In this document: positions 1-8,071 of the stretch, in pieces | How the letters are laid out: every line of letters begins with the position of its first letter | Numbering within the stretch: the first letter of the stretch is position 1 | DNA from: Phyllobacterium myrsinacearum | GTDB taxonomy: Bacteria; Pseudomonadota; Alphaproteobacteria; Rhizobiales; Rhizobiaceae | NCBI RefSeq assembly: GCF_002980555.1 | Contig: NZ_PVBT01000010.1 | Coordinates: 62,001-126,000 of the forward strand | Direction: 5' to 3' | Length of the DNA: 64,000 bases | Made by a program: the position numbers and the translations under genes | Notes under the pieces: generated by a model | What the model saw: only the letters and a program-made list of their open reading frames with translations | What the model was told of the DNA's origin: nothing | Database searches by the model: none

Positions 1-169
1 CACCTGGGCTGCAACAGGCAATCTCGCTTATGAACTGGTTCCCGGTTTCACCATCACGCCTGAAGTCAGCTACACCAAGTTCGATGGCGCCCGTAAGGAT
101 TACTCCATCTCCAAGGGCGGCAACGACGATGCATGGGGTGGTATGATCCGCTTCCAGCGCAACTTCTAG
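1..169 (+). CDS. Porin, 3' end only (partial)
   Basis: This is the last 55 codons of an outer-membrane porin; the gene begins before the window. The visible protein reads as alternating beta-strand residues ([10 protein letters not shown], then [11 protein letters not shown]) and ends in a terminal phenylalanine, the usual C-terminal signature that the BAM machinery recognises in outer-membrane barrels. The pattern fits the alphaproteobacterial porin family (Omp2b/RopA-like), general diffusion pores for small solutes. The reading frame starts at base 2 and stops at 169. A strong hairpin terminator follows about 95 bases later. Family assignment is inference from a short tail. Confidence 0.75.
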   Translation, partial: TWAATGNLAYELVPGFTITPEVSYTKFDGARKDYSISKGGNDDAWGGMIRFQRNF

Positions 170-263
170 GATCTGACACAGATCTGACGAGGTTGGTAGT
201 GACATAGCAACGTCGTCCGATAGCGGACGCGGTTTTGACCTCCAGTCAAGTCGTTCGCAGGAA

Positions 264-291
264 ACGGTGGGGTTCGCCCCGCCGTTTTTTT
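264..291 (+). terminator. Rho-independent terminator after the porin gene
   Basis: A nine-base stem (ACGGTGGGG pairing with CCCCGCCGT, one G-U pair) encloses a TTCG tetraloop and runs straight into seven T residues. The stem, the stable UUCG-type loop and the T-run are the textbook features of an intrinsic terminator on the plus strand. Confidence 0.9.
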
Positions 292-504
292 GTGCGCTGG
301 TTCCGCCGATGCGGACAATGAACAAGGCGCCGGCGGGTGCGCGCGGAACCGTCCAGCCCAAAGGATCAGGGCTAATGCCATAGATGCGCCGCAATATGCG
401 ATTTTATGCGGTTCCGGGGGCATTTTAACAACAATTGCATTGACACGGCGGTCGTACCAAATTCGATTTGCCGCAACCTCGCTCCTGTTTGGATTGCAAC
501 GACA

Positions 505-690
505 ATGTTGAGAATGCTCGTTATCGCAATATCCGCCCTTACCCTAGCAAGCTTTGTGCTTGCCAGCACGGCTGAGGCCGCACGATTTGGACTGAGTTTC
601 GGCGGCCCCCGCAACAGCGGCAAAGAAAGCGGCAAGGCAAAGGGCAACACCCAGGGCAAGGGAAACTCCCGCGGCGGTCACAGGCGATAG
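505..690 (+). CDS. Small secreted glycine/lysine-rich protein
   Basis: A 61-residue protein with a clear Sec signal peptide: a hydrophobic stretch of about 18 residues ending in the cleavage-like motif STAEA-A. The mature part is short, basic and rich in Gly, Ser, Lys and Asn, ending SRGGHRR. An upstream in-frame ATG at 406 would bury the signal peptide behind 33 unlikely residues, so 505 is preferred. A TTGACA hexamer at 440-445 could be its -35 box, but the matching -10 is poor. I do not recognise a family; a small cationic periplasmic protein is the most that can be said. Confidence 0.5.
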   Translation: MLRMLVIAISALTLASFVLASTAEAARFGLSFGGPRNSGKESGKAKGNTQGKGNSRGGHRR

Positions 691-716
691 TTTAGCGGCA
701 AAAGCCGCGATACAGA

Positions 717-1193
717 TCAGGTGCAGACCCATTCGCGGATCTTGCATGCCTGCGCCTCACCGCCGCACAGATGCGTCGCCTTCTCCTCTGCCTTGCGCCG
801 GGTCGCCTCCGAGGCGGCACCCCAGGCGGACAGTCCACCGGACGCCTTGCCGACCGACAGGGCAGCACAATGCTCATAGGGAAAGCCCGTCCCGTCATCG
901 TCATTCCAGTGGCGATGATTGCGGAACACCGTCACGATTTTGCAGCTCTTTCCGTCTGCGTTCTCGCAATGTTTGAGCGCGCTGTTTTCCGCTTCGTCGC
1001 GCTTGTCCGCACCCCAGAAAAAGCCGTGCCGGTTATCCCCGGCGGAATAGGCGATTGCGCCCCAGATTCCTTTCTCGGCAAGGGCCGGTTCCGGAATGGA
1101 TTCGGGCGCAGACATATCGGCCGCCTGGCTTGCGGGAGAAAAACCGACGACCATTGCGAGCAGTCCGATCAAAAGGGCACGATTGGCATGCAT
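717..1193 (-). CDS. DUF4189-domain secreted protein
   Basis: A 158-residue exported protein. After a signal peptide ending near ASQAAD comes a DUF4189-like domain: WGAIAYS near the start, repeated cysteines (KHC, KSC, EHC, HLC, QAC, WVC at the C-terminus) and the EHCAAL core. DUF4189 proteins are small, disulfide-rich periplasmic or secreted proteins of unknown function. It is the last gene of the adhesin operon. Two starts are possible: an ATG at 1247 that overlaps the upstream stop (ATGA), and the ATG at 1193 with GGAG seven bases upstream. I chose 1193 because it gives a normal-length signal peptide; 1247 would allow translational coupling. Confidence 0.7.
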   Translation of the reverse strand: MHANRALLIGLLAMVVGFSPASQAADMSAPESIPEPALAEKGIWGAIAYSAGDNRHGFFWGADKRDEAENSALKHCENADGKSCKIVTVFRNHRHWNDDDGTGFPYEHCAALSVGKASGGLSAWGAASEATRRKAEEKATHLCGGEAQACKIREWVCT

Positions 1194-1243
1194 ATGAATG
1201 CTCCATTGTCTGGGGGTTGCACTATGGAAGCGCGGCGCGGTTT

Positions 1244-1912
1244 TCATCCCGCCACGCTCCCGACGGACACAACCACGCAGCTGTTGCCCGAGGCGATCAG
1301 CAGGGCTTGGCCGCCATTGTTTGCGAGATTGTAGTACGGTGTTCCGGAAAGGGTTTCAGCAAGCGTGCTTCCCTGCGGCAGGGTCGTGATGACCTCCTGG
1401 CAGGGCTTTTGAAACGGCGCCACCCGGACAAAGGTCCCTTCACATCCGGAAGCGGTCGGGGAGGCCACCACAACACCGGCCGCCTGTTCCTTGTACTCGG
1501 GGGTGTCATAGCTCATTCCGGCAACGGCCTGCACGGGATGCGCATCCGGGGACGTCTTGTTCCATTGGGTATTGACGGCATAGGTGGAGCCGAAGGTCAG
1601 CGCCTGTCCGAGCGCGGGGAAAAGATTGGCACAGGTGCGGATGCCGGCCTGGCTGATATGGGTGCGAAACGGCGTATCGTCGTTGGCTCCGGCGGGGGCC
1701 TGCGCCTGCGCGGTAGCGGCGGCCGGGAACACCGACCCCATAGGCGGATAGAACTGAAAAGCCAGCGCCGCTCCCGCAACGGCAACAGCCCCGATGCCGG
1801 CGAACCATTTGAGGCGGCCCGGCCGGGGCAGCCCGGAACCGGCGGGTTCTCCCTCGCCTCCCCCGTTCTCGGAACGCGACAGGATACGATCATTGATCGA
1901 TTGCTTGGCCAA
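1244..1912 (-). CDS. Membrane-anchored periplasmic protein, unknown
   Basis: A 222-residue protein. Residues 1-34 are charged and cytoplasmic-looking, residues 35-54 form one transmembrane helix (WFAGIGAVAVAGAALAF), then comes an Ala/Pro linker and a periplasmic domain of about 140 residues with three or four cysteines (RTCANL, SGCEG, KPCQEV, NSCVV) that may form disulfides. No family is recognised. It lies 15 bases downstream of the IalB-like gene and its stop overlaps a possible start of the DUF4189 gene, so it is almost certainly co-transcribed with the adhesin. That suggests an envelope role connected with the adhesin, but this is context only. Confidence 0.6.
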   Translation of the reverse strand: MAKQSINDRILSRSENGGGEGEPAGSGLPRPGRLKWFAGIGAVAVAGAALAFQFYPPMGSVFPAAATAQAQAPAGANDDTPFRTHISQAGIRTCANLFPALGQALTFGSTYAVNTQWNKTSPDAHPVQAVAGMSYDTPEYKEQAAGVVVASPTASGCEGTFVRVAPFQKPCQEVITTLPQGSTLAETLSGTPYYNLANNGGQALLIASGNSCVVVSVGSVAG

Positions 1913-1927
1913 TTTGGTTCTCTCCCG

Positions 1928-2488
1928 CTACTTGATCGCCGACAGGGCAGCCGCCAAACCTTTGAACGGGGCCTCGATGCTGACGTTTTCACCCGAATTC
2001 AAAGAGTACGACACCCGCGCTGTTGTCTGTTTACCGATTTGCTGGCGCAGGACCGGGCCGACCGGCAGATAACCGATGCAGACGGCCGTGTCGCAGGCCT
2101 TCACCTCGACACCGACATCGCGGTCCATTCCGGCAAGCCCCAGCAAAATCTTGCTGCCAGCGCCGATCACTGCCGGAGCCCGCAAGATCATGAAGGGCTT
2201 GCCATCCACATTTGCCGCCAGGGACCAGCTGAACACCGGCGTTCCCTGCTCATCGGTGAAGGACTGGCTGATGTTGCATACCTTGCGCCGGGTCTTCAGG
2301 TTCTCGTCGCAAATCAGGGTCCAGTTCTCGAAGGGATGAATGATCCGGCGGTATTTGCCGATCGGCACCCCCTGCGGCACGAGCACATCCGATGGCTTGA
2401 CCTTGTAGCCTGCCGCCACGGCCTGGCTGCCTGTAAGGAGCAGGCAAACCAGAACCCTTGATAGTGACGGAAGTCTCGCACGTGCCAT
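1928..2488 (-). CDS. Invasion-associated locus B (IalB) family protein
   Basis: A 186-residue exported protein with a signal peptide ending near SQAVAA. The mature region fits the IalB family: an N-terminal WTLIC segment, paired cysteines (CDENL, KVCNIS, KACDTAVCIGYLP) and the ILLGLAGMDRDVGVEVKAC stretch. IalB proteins are periplasmic or surface proteins named for Bartonella invasion of erythrocytes and are widespread in Hyphomicrobiales, mostly of unknown biochemistry. It starts 13 bases after the adhesin stop, so it is probably translated from the same message. The pairing suggests a folding, secretion or surface partner of the adhesin, which is inference. Confidence 0.8.
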   Translation of the reverse strand: MARARLPSLSRVLVCLLLTGSQAVAAGYKVKPSDVLVPQGVPIGKYRRIIHPFENWTLICDENLKTRRKVCNISQSFTDEQGTPVFSWSLAANVDGKPFMILRAPAVIGAGSKILLGLAGMDRDVGVEVKACDTAVCIGYLPVGPVLRQQIGKQTTARVSYSLNSGENVSIEAPFKGLAAALSAIK

Positions 2489-2501
2489 CGCGTCAGCTGT
2501 C

Positions 2502-5500
2502 TCAGTTGAGGGTTACGCTGACACCCGCGCCGACGCCCACACTGCCGCCGGTCGTGGCGCCGGACAGGTTGGCGCGCACGCGTCCATTCTCGCTGGTGTA
2601 ACCGGCGCCGAAAGCCAGGGCGCCTTCATTGCGCCAGTAGCCGCCGCCCATCGACACGCTGAGCTTGCCGGGGCGATCATCATAGCGCAGCGACGCGGCA
2701 GCCAAACCAATGGCAGCGGCCCGTCTGGCCTCGCTTCGCACCTCACCGATATCATTGTTCAACTGGCCCAGCTTGGAGTCCGTATAGGCATTGGCGCTGT
2801 TGAGCGTCGTCGCGCCAACCTGATCGGTGTAGGCCTTGGAGTCGGTGAATGTCGTGCTCAGCCCGTCCTTCAGTTGTTTGACATTCACCGCATCCGTATT
2901 GGCAACGCCGGTCGCAACATTGCTGATCAGCACAGGGGCATTGGGATCACCGCCCTGGAGCGTGATTGTATTTGTCTTGCTGCCATTGTTCGTGTCGTAC
3001 TGGACCGCGGAGTTTCCCAGGTTGGTAATGCCGGTCGAGAGCGATGCAATCGACTGATTTGTTGCATAGAGCTGGCTGCCGTTGATGGCGTCAGTCGATG
3101 CTGCATTGATCTGGCCCGCCGCCACATTGGTGATCGTCCGTTCCGCACCGGCACTGCCGACACTCACTGTTGACGTCGGATTGGTGCCTGCAAAATTATA
3201 GGTCTTGCCGTTGATGGTGGTGCTGGTGGTTGCAACCACGGCCGAGGTGGTTGAGCCGGCACCCAGCGCGACGTCCCCGGCTTGCGAGGTGGCCTGCGCG
3301 CCCGCGCCAAGCGCCACATTGGTCGCATAAGTTGTCGAGGCTCCGGCACCCAGCGCCATGGACTGGATGCCGTTCGCCTGCGCATTGGTGCCCAGGGCGA
3401 CTGAATCGGCAAAATTGACCGTGGCATTCTGACCGAGAGCGATGCCCCCCGGAGCCGTTTGCTGGACAAGTGCGCCATTGCCGATGCCGATGCCATTGTC
3501 GCCATTGACGACGGTCGATGGGCCTACCGCCACGGAATTGGTGCCCACGGCCAGCGAATCCGCCAGAGTGGAGTTGGCATGGAAATATTTTGTTGTCGTG
3601 GTGGCAAACGAAGTGAGGGCGCCGGAAAGCTGGCGGATCGTCACTGCATCGCTTGCCTGCGTGCCATCGGCAACATTGGTGATCTGGCGATAACCGGTGG
3701 CATTGCCGACCGAGACGGCGCCGAGCAAGGCAAGGTCGGTGGTGTTGTAGGGAATGAAGGTGCCGATCGTACCTGTCGCTGGCGCGAGGGCGCGGCCGGA
3801 TACCGAGCCCGCACCGAGTGCGACACCGCCGAGCACCGTGGCCTGGGTATTGTAGCCGAGGGCCAATGAATCGGCGGCCGTCGACGAGGCGGCAACGCCC
3901 GCCGCCAGCGAATTGATCCCGGTGGCACCGTTATTGGTGTAGTTTGCCTGCTGCGTGCCGCCATCATTGAAGCTGTAATAGTGCGTGAGCTGTCCCGATA
4001 CGGCCTCGATCGATTGGTTCGTTGCGAAGAGCTGCGAGCCGTTGATCGCGTCCGTCGAAGCCGCGCCGATCCGGCCTGCCGCCAGATTGGTGATCGTGCG
4101 CTCAGCGCCCGCTGCACCGACACTGACCGTGGAGGTCGGGGTGGTTCCCTGAAAGCTGTAGGTCGTGCCGTTGATGACAATGCCGGGCGTGCCGACGGCC
4201 ACGGCGGTGACAGAGCCGGAGCCCAGCGCCACGTCGCGGGCATTGTTCGCTATGGCCGTATCGCCAAAAGCCAGCGAACCGGCACCGAGTGCACTGCTGG
4301 TGTTGCCGAGCGCGACCGACCCCTGGCCGATGGCCCTGTTGGAGTTGCCGATAGCCACAGCACCATTGGCCGCATTTGCAGCCGTTGCGCTCGCTGTCCC
4401 ATCTGAATTGGCAATGTTGTTGGCGCCGCCGGTGAAGGCGCCCGTGCCGCTGGCATAGCTCGGATCGCCGATGGCAACCGCACCGTCACCATAAGCGGTA
4501 TTGCCGGCGCCGATCGACACTGCCTTGCCACCGGTTGCCGTTGCGCCGGTGCCGATGGCCACGGCGTCGGCCGAATCGGCCTTGGCGCTCGTACCGAAGG
4601 CGATGGCGTCCTGCGCGCTCGCATTGGCCGACTTGCCGATCGCGCTGGCGTTCACACCGCTCGCCGTGGCACCCAGTCCCACAGCGGTTGCACTGGCGGC
4701 GGTCGCCGTGGCGTTGTTGCCGAGTGCGGTGGTGGAGACGTTCGTGGCCTGGGCTCCAGAGCCGGTTGCAACGGAACCTGCTCCACTGGACACGGATTGA
4801 TTGCCCAGAGCCAGGGAGAAATCACCGGAAGCCTTGGCGACATTGCCAAGTGCTTGCGCGTTTAAACCTGCGGCATTGGCCTGGGAGCCGATGGCGACGG
4901 CATTTTGCCCGGCGGCGTTGGCGAGATAGCCCATGGCTGCGGTCCCCACCCCGGAGGCACTTGCCCCGTTGCCGACCGCCGTGGACTGGTTCGCCGATGC
5001 GGTGGCGGAGGTTCCGAACGCACTGGCCCCGGTCCCGGTGGCCGAAGAGCTCGAACCGACTGCGGCCGACCATGCTCCCGTTGCGGTTGAAGCCGTCCCG
5101 AGCGCAACGGCCTCGAACGTGAAACCAGCAGGCGCGGTGCCGCTTGCATCGGCATTCGTGCCAATGGCAACGGGAGAACCGCCGCCCGTTCCAGCGTTTG
5201 CCTTGGCGCCGACGCCCATAGCTATGGCGGAGCCGTTTGAAGATGAAGCGTTGGAGGACAATCCAATCGCCACCGAGGCACCGCCCGAAGAGCTGGCCGT
5301 CGAGCCAAGGGCGATGGCGTTTGCCCCGTTTGCCGTGGTGTTGACACCAAAGGCTGATGCTCCGTCCGCAAGTGCGCGGGCGTTGCCGCCTACGGCAAGT
5401 GCATTGACACCGGTGGCATTCGCGAAGACACCCACGCCTATGGCGTTGAGGCCACTGACGCCCATCGAATAGCCGATGGCAATCGAAGCATCGCCCGTTG

Positions 5501-5924
5501 CGGTGATAGCGGTGCCCAACGCCACGCCATTATTGCCATTCACATGGGCGCCAGCGCCGATGGCGGTTGAGGCGGCGCCGGGAGCGGTGCTGCCACATCC
5601 GATCGCTGTGCTTTGCCCCCCTGCGGAGGGAGTCGTGCAGTTCGCGACGTTGGTCAGAACGCCGTTGCCAATGACAACCTGCGCGAAGGCCGCCTGCGGA
5701 ATCATGATCCCTGCCACGACAAGCTGCGCCCCAAGCACCCCGCCGGCACCGAGCGTGCCCAGTCCCAGCCGATTGCGTTTGATACCAAGAACACGGTGGG
5801 CGGACCGCAACACCGCCATCAGACGGCGGCGCACCGAGCGGTTGCCGTCAACCGCTCCCGGCAGCCAATGTCCAGTGGAACGGGCAATCCTGCGAAGAGC
5901 AGTAACGCATGACAGAAGCATCAT
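2502..5924 (-). CDS. Trimeric autotransporter adhesin (YadA/BmaC-like)
   Basis: An 1140-residue trimeric autotransporter. Residues 1 to about 81 form a long basic signal region ending QAAFAQ. A YadA-type head of roughly 14-residue repeats (variants of AIGxxAxAxGxxA) fills about residues 95-580. Neck motifs follow near residues 590-640, 745-760, 910-960 and 995-1015 (ITNLAAG, ITNVADG, ITNVAAG, ISNVATG), with a second head-like block between them and a short coiled stalk. The last 80 or so residues form the YadA anchor domain (AAAIGLAAASLRYDDRPGKLSVSMGGG). Such proteins bind host matrix or other surfaces; Brucella BmaA/B/C are relatives. RBS AGGGA lies eight bases before the ATG. It heads a run with IalB-like and DUF4189 genes. 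Confidence 0.93.
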   Translation of the reverse strand: MMLLSCVTALRRIARSTGHWLPGAVDGNRSVRRRLMAVLRSAHRVLGIKRNRLGLGTLGAGGVLGAQLVVAGIMIPQAAFAQVVIGNGVLTNVANCTTPSAGGQSTAIGCGSTAPGAASTAIGAGAHVNGNNGVALGTAITATGDASIAIGYSMGVSGLNAIGVGVFANATGVNALAVGGNARALADGASAFGVNTTANGANAIALGSTASSSGGASVAIGLSSNASSSNGSAIAMGVGAKANAGTGGGSPVAIGTNADASGTAPAGFTFEAVALGTASTATGAWSAAVGSSSSATGTGASAFGTSATASANQSTAVGNGASASGVGTAAMGYLANAAGQNAVAIGSQANAAGLNAQALGNVAKASGDFSLALGNQSVSSGAGSVATGSGAQATNVSTTALGNNATATAASATAVGLGATASGVNASAIGKSANASAQDAIAFGTSAKADSADAVAIGTGATATGGKAVSIGAGNTAYGDGAVAIGDPSYASGTGAFTGGANNIANSDGTASATAANAANGAVAIGNSNRAIGQGSVALGNTSSALGAGSLAFGDTAIANNARDVALGSGSVTAVAVGTPGIVINGTTYSFQGTTPTSTVSVGAAGAERTITNLAAGRIGAASTDAINGSQLFATNQSIEAVSGQLTHYYSFNDGGTQQANYTNNGATGINSLAAGVAASSTAADSLALGYNTQATVLGGVALGAGSVSGRALAPATGTIGTFIPYNTTDLALLGAVSVGNATGYRQITNVADGTQASDAVTIRQLSGALTSFATTTTKYFHANSTLADSLAVGTNSVAVGPSTVVNGDNGIGIGNGALVQQTAPGGIALGQNATVNFADSVALGTNAQANGIQSMALGAGASTTYATNVALGAGAQATSQAGDVALGAGSTTSAVVATTSTTINGKTYNFAGTNPTSTVSVGSAGAERTITNVAAGQINAASTDAINGSQLYATNQSIASLSTGITNLGNSAVQYDTNNGSKTNTITLQGGDPNAPVLISNVATGVANTDAVNVKQLKDGLSTTFTDSKAYTDQVGATTLNSANAYTDSKLGQLNNDIGEVRSEARRAAAIGLAAASLRYDDRPGKLSVSMGGGYWRNEGALAFGAGYTSENGRVRANLSGATTGGSVGVGAGVSVTLN
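3043..3222 (-). repeat. Internal duplication in adhesin, C-terminal copy
   Basis: This stretch encodes NPTSTVSVGSAGAERTITN, then AAGQINAASTDAINGSQL and ATNQSI: a neck module whose protein and DNA sequence closely repeat the copy at 4009-4182. The two differ by scattered, mostly silent changes. Direct repeats of this size within one gene allow recombination that would delete or duplicate the roughly 1 kb head block between them. Confidence 0.75.
4009..4182 (-). repeat. Internal duplication in adhesin, N-terminal copy
   Basis: The partner of the repeat at 3043-3222, encoding TPTSTVSVGAAGAERTITN, then AAGRIGAASTDAINGSQL and ATNQSI. Both copies are preceded by similar INGTTYSF/INGKTYNF segments, so the duplicated unit is a complete neck module rather than a chance motif. 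Confidence 0.75.
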
Positions 5925-6004
5925 TTTGCAGTCCCTCTCAAATTAGCGGCGGCAGGTTCTTCCGCGAACCCCGCGTTCATTTCCGATGCACAGTGATATG
6001 GATG

Positions 6005-6493
6005 TCAGTTCTGAATGGCAGCGGCGCCACCGGCACCGGCGTATCGGGCAAAGAACTCCCGGCCATCCTTGCGGCCGATGGCTTCAATGGGATCAAGAGC
6101 GTTTGCATACCAGTCGTCCCCGTCGGGCGGCGTGGCAAGAAGCGCCTGGGTCATCCGGTCGGACGGCATCACGTGCGCGAGACGGTCGCGGATCGCGTCA
6201 AGATGCCGGTCGGGCGGCCCGTTTTCGTAAAAGGGGGCCGTAAGACCCAGCGCATAGGTTGCAAGCAGAAGATCGCATCGGGGATCAGGCTGCTCCGTCT
6301 GCTGCCGCTGCTTCAATGAAGCGGCGACAACTTTTATCCTGCGGTCAATGTCATCAAGCAGGGATTGCGGCAAAGCGGATGCGGGCTCCCCCTGCAACCC
6401 GTTTCCTGCCGGCAGGCAACCGGCCATCCCGCTCGACGTTCCCGGCCAAAAACGTTTACGAAGAGTGGCGATCTGAGTTTCCACGAGTGACAA
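6005..6493 (-). CDS. Hypothetical protein upstream of the adhesin
   Basis: An open frame of up to 162 residues with no signal peptide, no transmembrane helix and no recognised motif. The middle (LLDDIDRRIKVVAASLKQRQQ) looks helical and charged. It lies 80 bases upstream of the adhesin on the same strand and downstream of the AT-rich control region, so it may be the first gene of the adhesin operon. The start is uncertain: TTG at 6493, GTG at 6484 or ATG at 6427, none with a convincing ribosome binding site. A cytoplasmic protein at the head of a secretion operon could be regulatory, but nothing in the sequence shows that. Confidence 0.45.
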   Translation of the reverse strand: MSLVETQIATLRKRFWPGTSSGMAGCLPAGNGLQGEPASALPQSLLDDIDRRIKVVAASLKQRQQTEQPDPRCDLLLATYALGLTAPFYENGPPDRHLDAIRDRLAHVMPSDRMTQALLATPPDGDDWYANALDPIEAIGRKDGREFFARYAGAGGAAAIQN

Positions 6494-7004
6494 GATGTAT
6501 CGCTCCCACTTGCGATCTATGCGGCGCGATCATTCATTTCACGGATTTCAACCAAGTAAACTAGCTAGAAATTGGGAGCAATATTTTATTCTTTACTTAA
6601 AAATCAAAGTACATAAAATTATATGCAAGAAAAATATTGATATATCAATGGGATTGTCGGAATAATTTCAAAAATCATTCAAATATAGAAATAAATATTG
6701 GCGAATAGTGAGTATTTTATACCGCCAGAAGCCGAAAAGAAAAATACTATTCCAGACAGCGACTGGGACATGAGCAGTGAGATTCGCGAAAGCCATGCAT
6801 TCCCGCCCAGACTCAAGCGAGCGTTGCCGCGTCATGCAGCAGGCAAGCGCTTGAGTGTCATGAACACCCGTTAAGACAAGGACCCTATGCAGCAGCGTAT
6901 AGCGATATATGCTCTTGCGTATCGAAAATTAACCGCGCAACCTTGTTCTTCCAGCGTTCGAAGAACCACCGGCATGCCGTGTCGGCGTTTCACATGGAGC
7001 CAAT
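6494..7004. promoter_or_regulatory. AT-rich intergenic control region with palindrome
   Basis: Some 510 bases without a credible gene separate the adhesin operon from the divergent peroxidase/encapsulin genes. The part at about 6560-6730 is far more AT-rich than anything nearby, with many TA steps and A/T runs, and holds a perfect 14-base palindrome ATTGATATATCAAT at 6636-6649. In Hyphomicrobiales such AT-rich, TA-step-rich regions are typical binding targets of MucR/Ros-type silencers. The region presumably carries promoters for both directions; I see no clear -35/-10 pair. Confidence 0.5.
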
Positions 7005-8063
7005 ATGGATTCACCGATACCCTCATCTGTTTCACAACCGGTCGTGGCAAAGCTGACACGCGCCGCAATATTTCTTGTCCTCACGGTCAAGCCCGGACAG
7101 GCCGCCGCAGCAGCAACGCGTGCACTGTGCGGCGATCTCTCGGGGCTTCTGCGCGCCGTGGGTTTCCGCGATCTGGAGAGCGGCCTTTCCTGTGTCATGG
7201 GCTTCGGCTCCGATGTCTGGGACCGGCTCTTCGGGGATCCCAGACCGAAGGATCTGCATCCCTTCCGCGAAATCCGCGGCCAGCATCACGCCGTTTCGAC
7301 ACCGGGCGACATTCTCCTGCACATCCGGTCGACGCGCATGGATTTGTGCTTTGAAATGGCCACGCAGATCATGGCACGGCTTGATGGCGCGGTTGCCAGT
7401 TCGGATGAGGTGCACGGTTTCAACTATTTCGATGACCGCGATCTGATCGGCTTCGTTGACGGAACGGAGAACCCTGTTGACCAGGCGGCCCAAAGAGCCA
7501 CGATCATCGGCGAGGAAGACCCGGCCTTTGCGGGCGGGAGCTATGTCATCGTGCAAAAATATCTGCATGACCTGAAACGGTGGAACGATGTGCCCGTTGC
7601 TGAGCAGGAGAATATCATCGGCCGGACCAAGCTTTCCGACATTGAACTTGACGATGCCGTGAAACCGACTTCTGCCCATAACGCGCTCACGACCATTATC
7701 GAAGACGGTGAACAGCTCGAAATCCTGCGGGACAACATGCCGTTCGGCGATGCGGGCAAAGGCGAGTTCGGCACCTATTTCATCGGCTATGCGCGTTCGC
7801 CGCACCGAATTGAACAGATGCTCGAAAACATGTTCATCGGGCGGCCGCCTGGCAATTACGACCGGCTGCTCGACTTCAGCCGTGCGGTAACCGGCACGCT
7901 GTTCTTCGTTCCCACCGCGACGTTCCTGGACAATGTCACGCCCGAGGGCGCGGCCTCTGCCATCGCCGCCCCGGCTGGAGACAGCTCCGGACCGCAAGAT
8001 ATCGTCAAACCACAACAACCCCGGAGCGACGGTTCGCTCGGCATTGGTTCGTTAAAGAAGTGA
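7005..8063 (+). CDS. DyP-type peroxidase, encapsulin cargo
   Basis: A 352-residue heme peroxidase of the dye-decolorising (DyP) family, type B. It shows the family motif GFVDGTENP with the catalytic Asp at about residue 152, the proximal heme-ligand His near residue 225 (SAHN) and the distal Arg near 242 (LRDNMPFG). It oxidises dyes, phenols or other electron donors with peroxide. After the enzyme core a flexible Pro/Ser-rich tail ends in DGSLGIGSLKK, which matches the cargo-loading peptide (core SLxIGSLK) that docks DyP inside encapsulin shells. The encapsulin gene follows immediately. GGAG lies five bases before the ATG. Confidence 0.95.
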   Translation: MDSPIPSSVSQPVVAKLTRAAIFLVLTVKPGQAAAAATRALCGDLSGLLRAVGFRDLESGLSCVMGFGSDVWDRLFGDPRPKDLHPFREIRGQHHAVSTPGDILLHIRSTRMDLCFEMATQIMARLDGAVASSDEVHGFNYFDDRDLIGFVDGTENPVDQAAQRATIIGEEDPAFAGGSYVIVQKYLHDLKRWNDVPVAEQENIIGRTKLSDIELDDAVKPTSAHNALTTIIEDGEQLEILRDNMPFGDAGKGEFGTYFIGYARSPHRIEQMLENMFIGRPPGNYDRLLDFSRAVTGTLFFVPTATFLDNVTPEGAASAIAAPAGDSSGPQDIVKPQQPRSDGSLGIGSLKK

Positions 8064-8071
8064 GGCAGACA

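Noticed and set aside
440-468. TTGACA with a TCGATT at 17 bases as a promoter for the small secreted protein
   Set aside because: The -10 hexamer matches the consensus at only three positions, so I mention it in the gene entry but do not call it.
1055-2461. A 468-codon plus-strand open frame
   Set aside because: It lies opposite the DUF4189, unknown and IalB-like genes, has an Arg/Gly-rich composition typical of antisense GC-rich DNA, no ribosome binding site and no motif.
2502-5924. Many short repeats that could be mistaken for a CRISPR array
   Set aside because: The repeats are codon-level head motifs of a trimeric adhesin in one continuous reading frame, of irregular length, with no spacer pattern and no cas genes.
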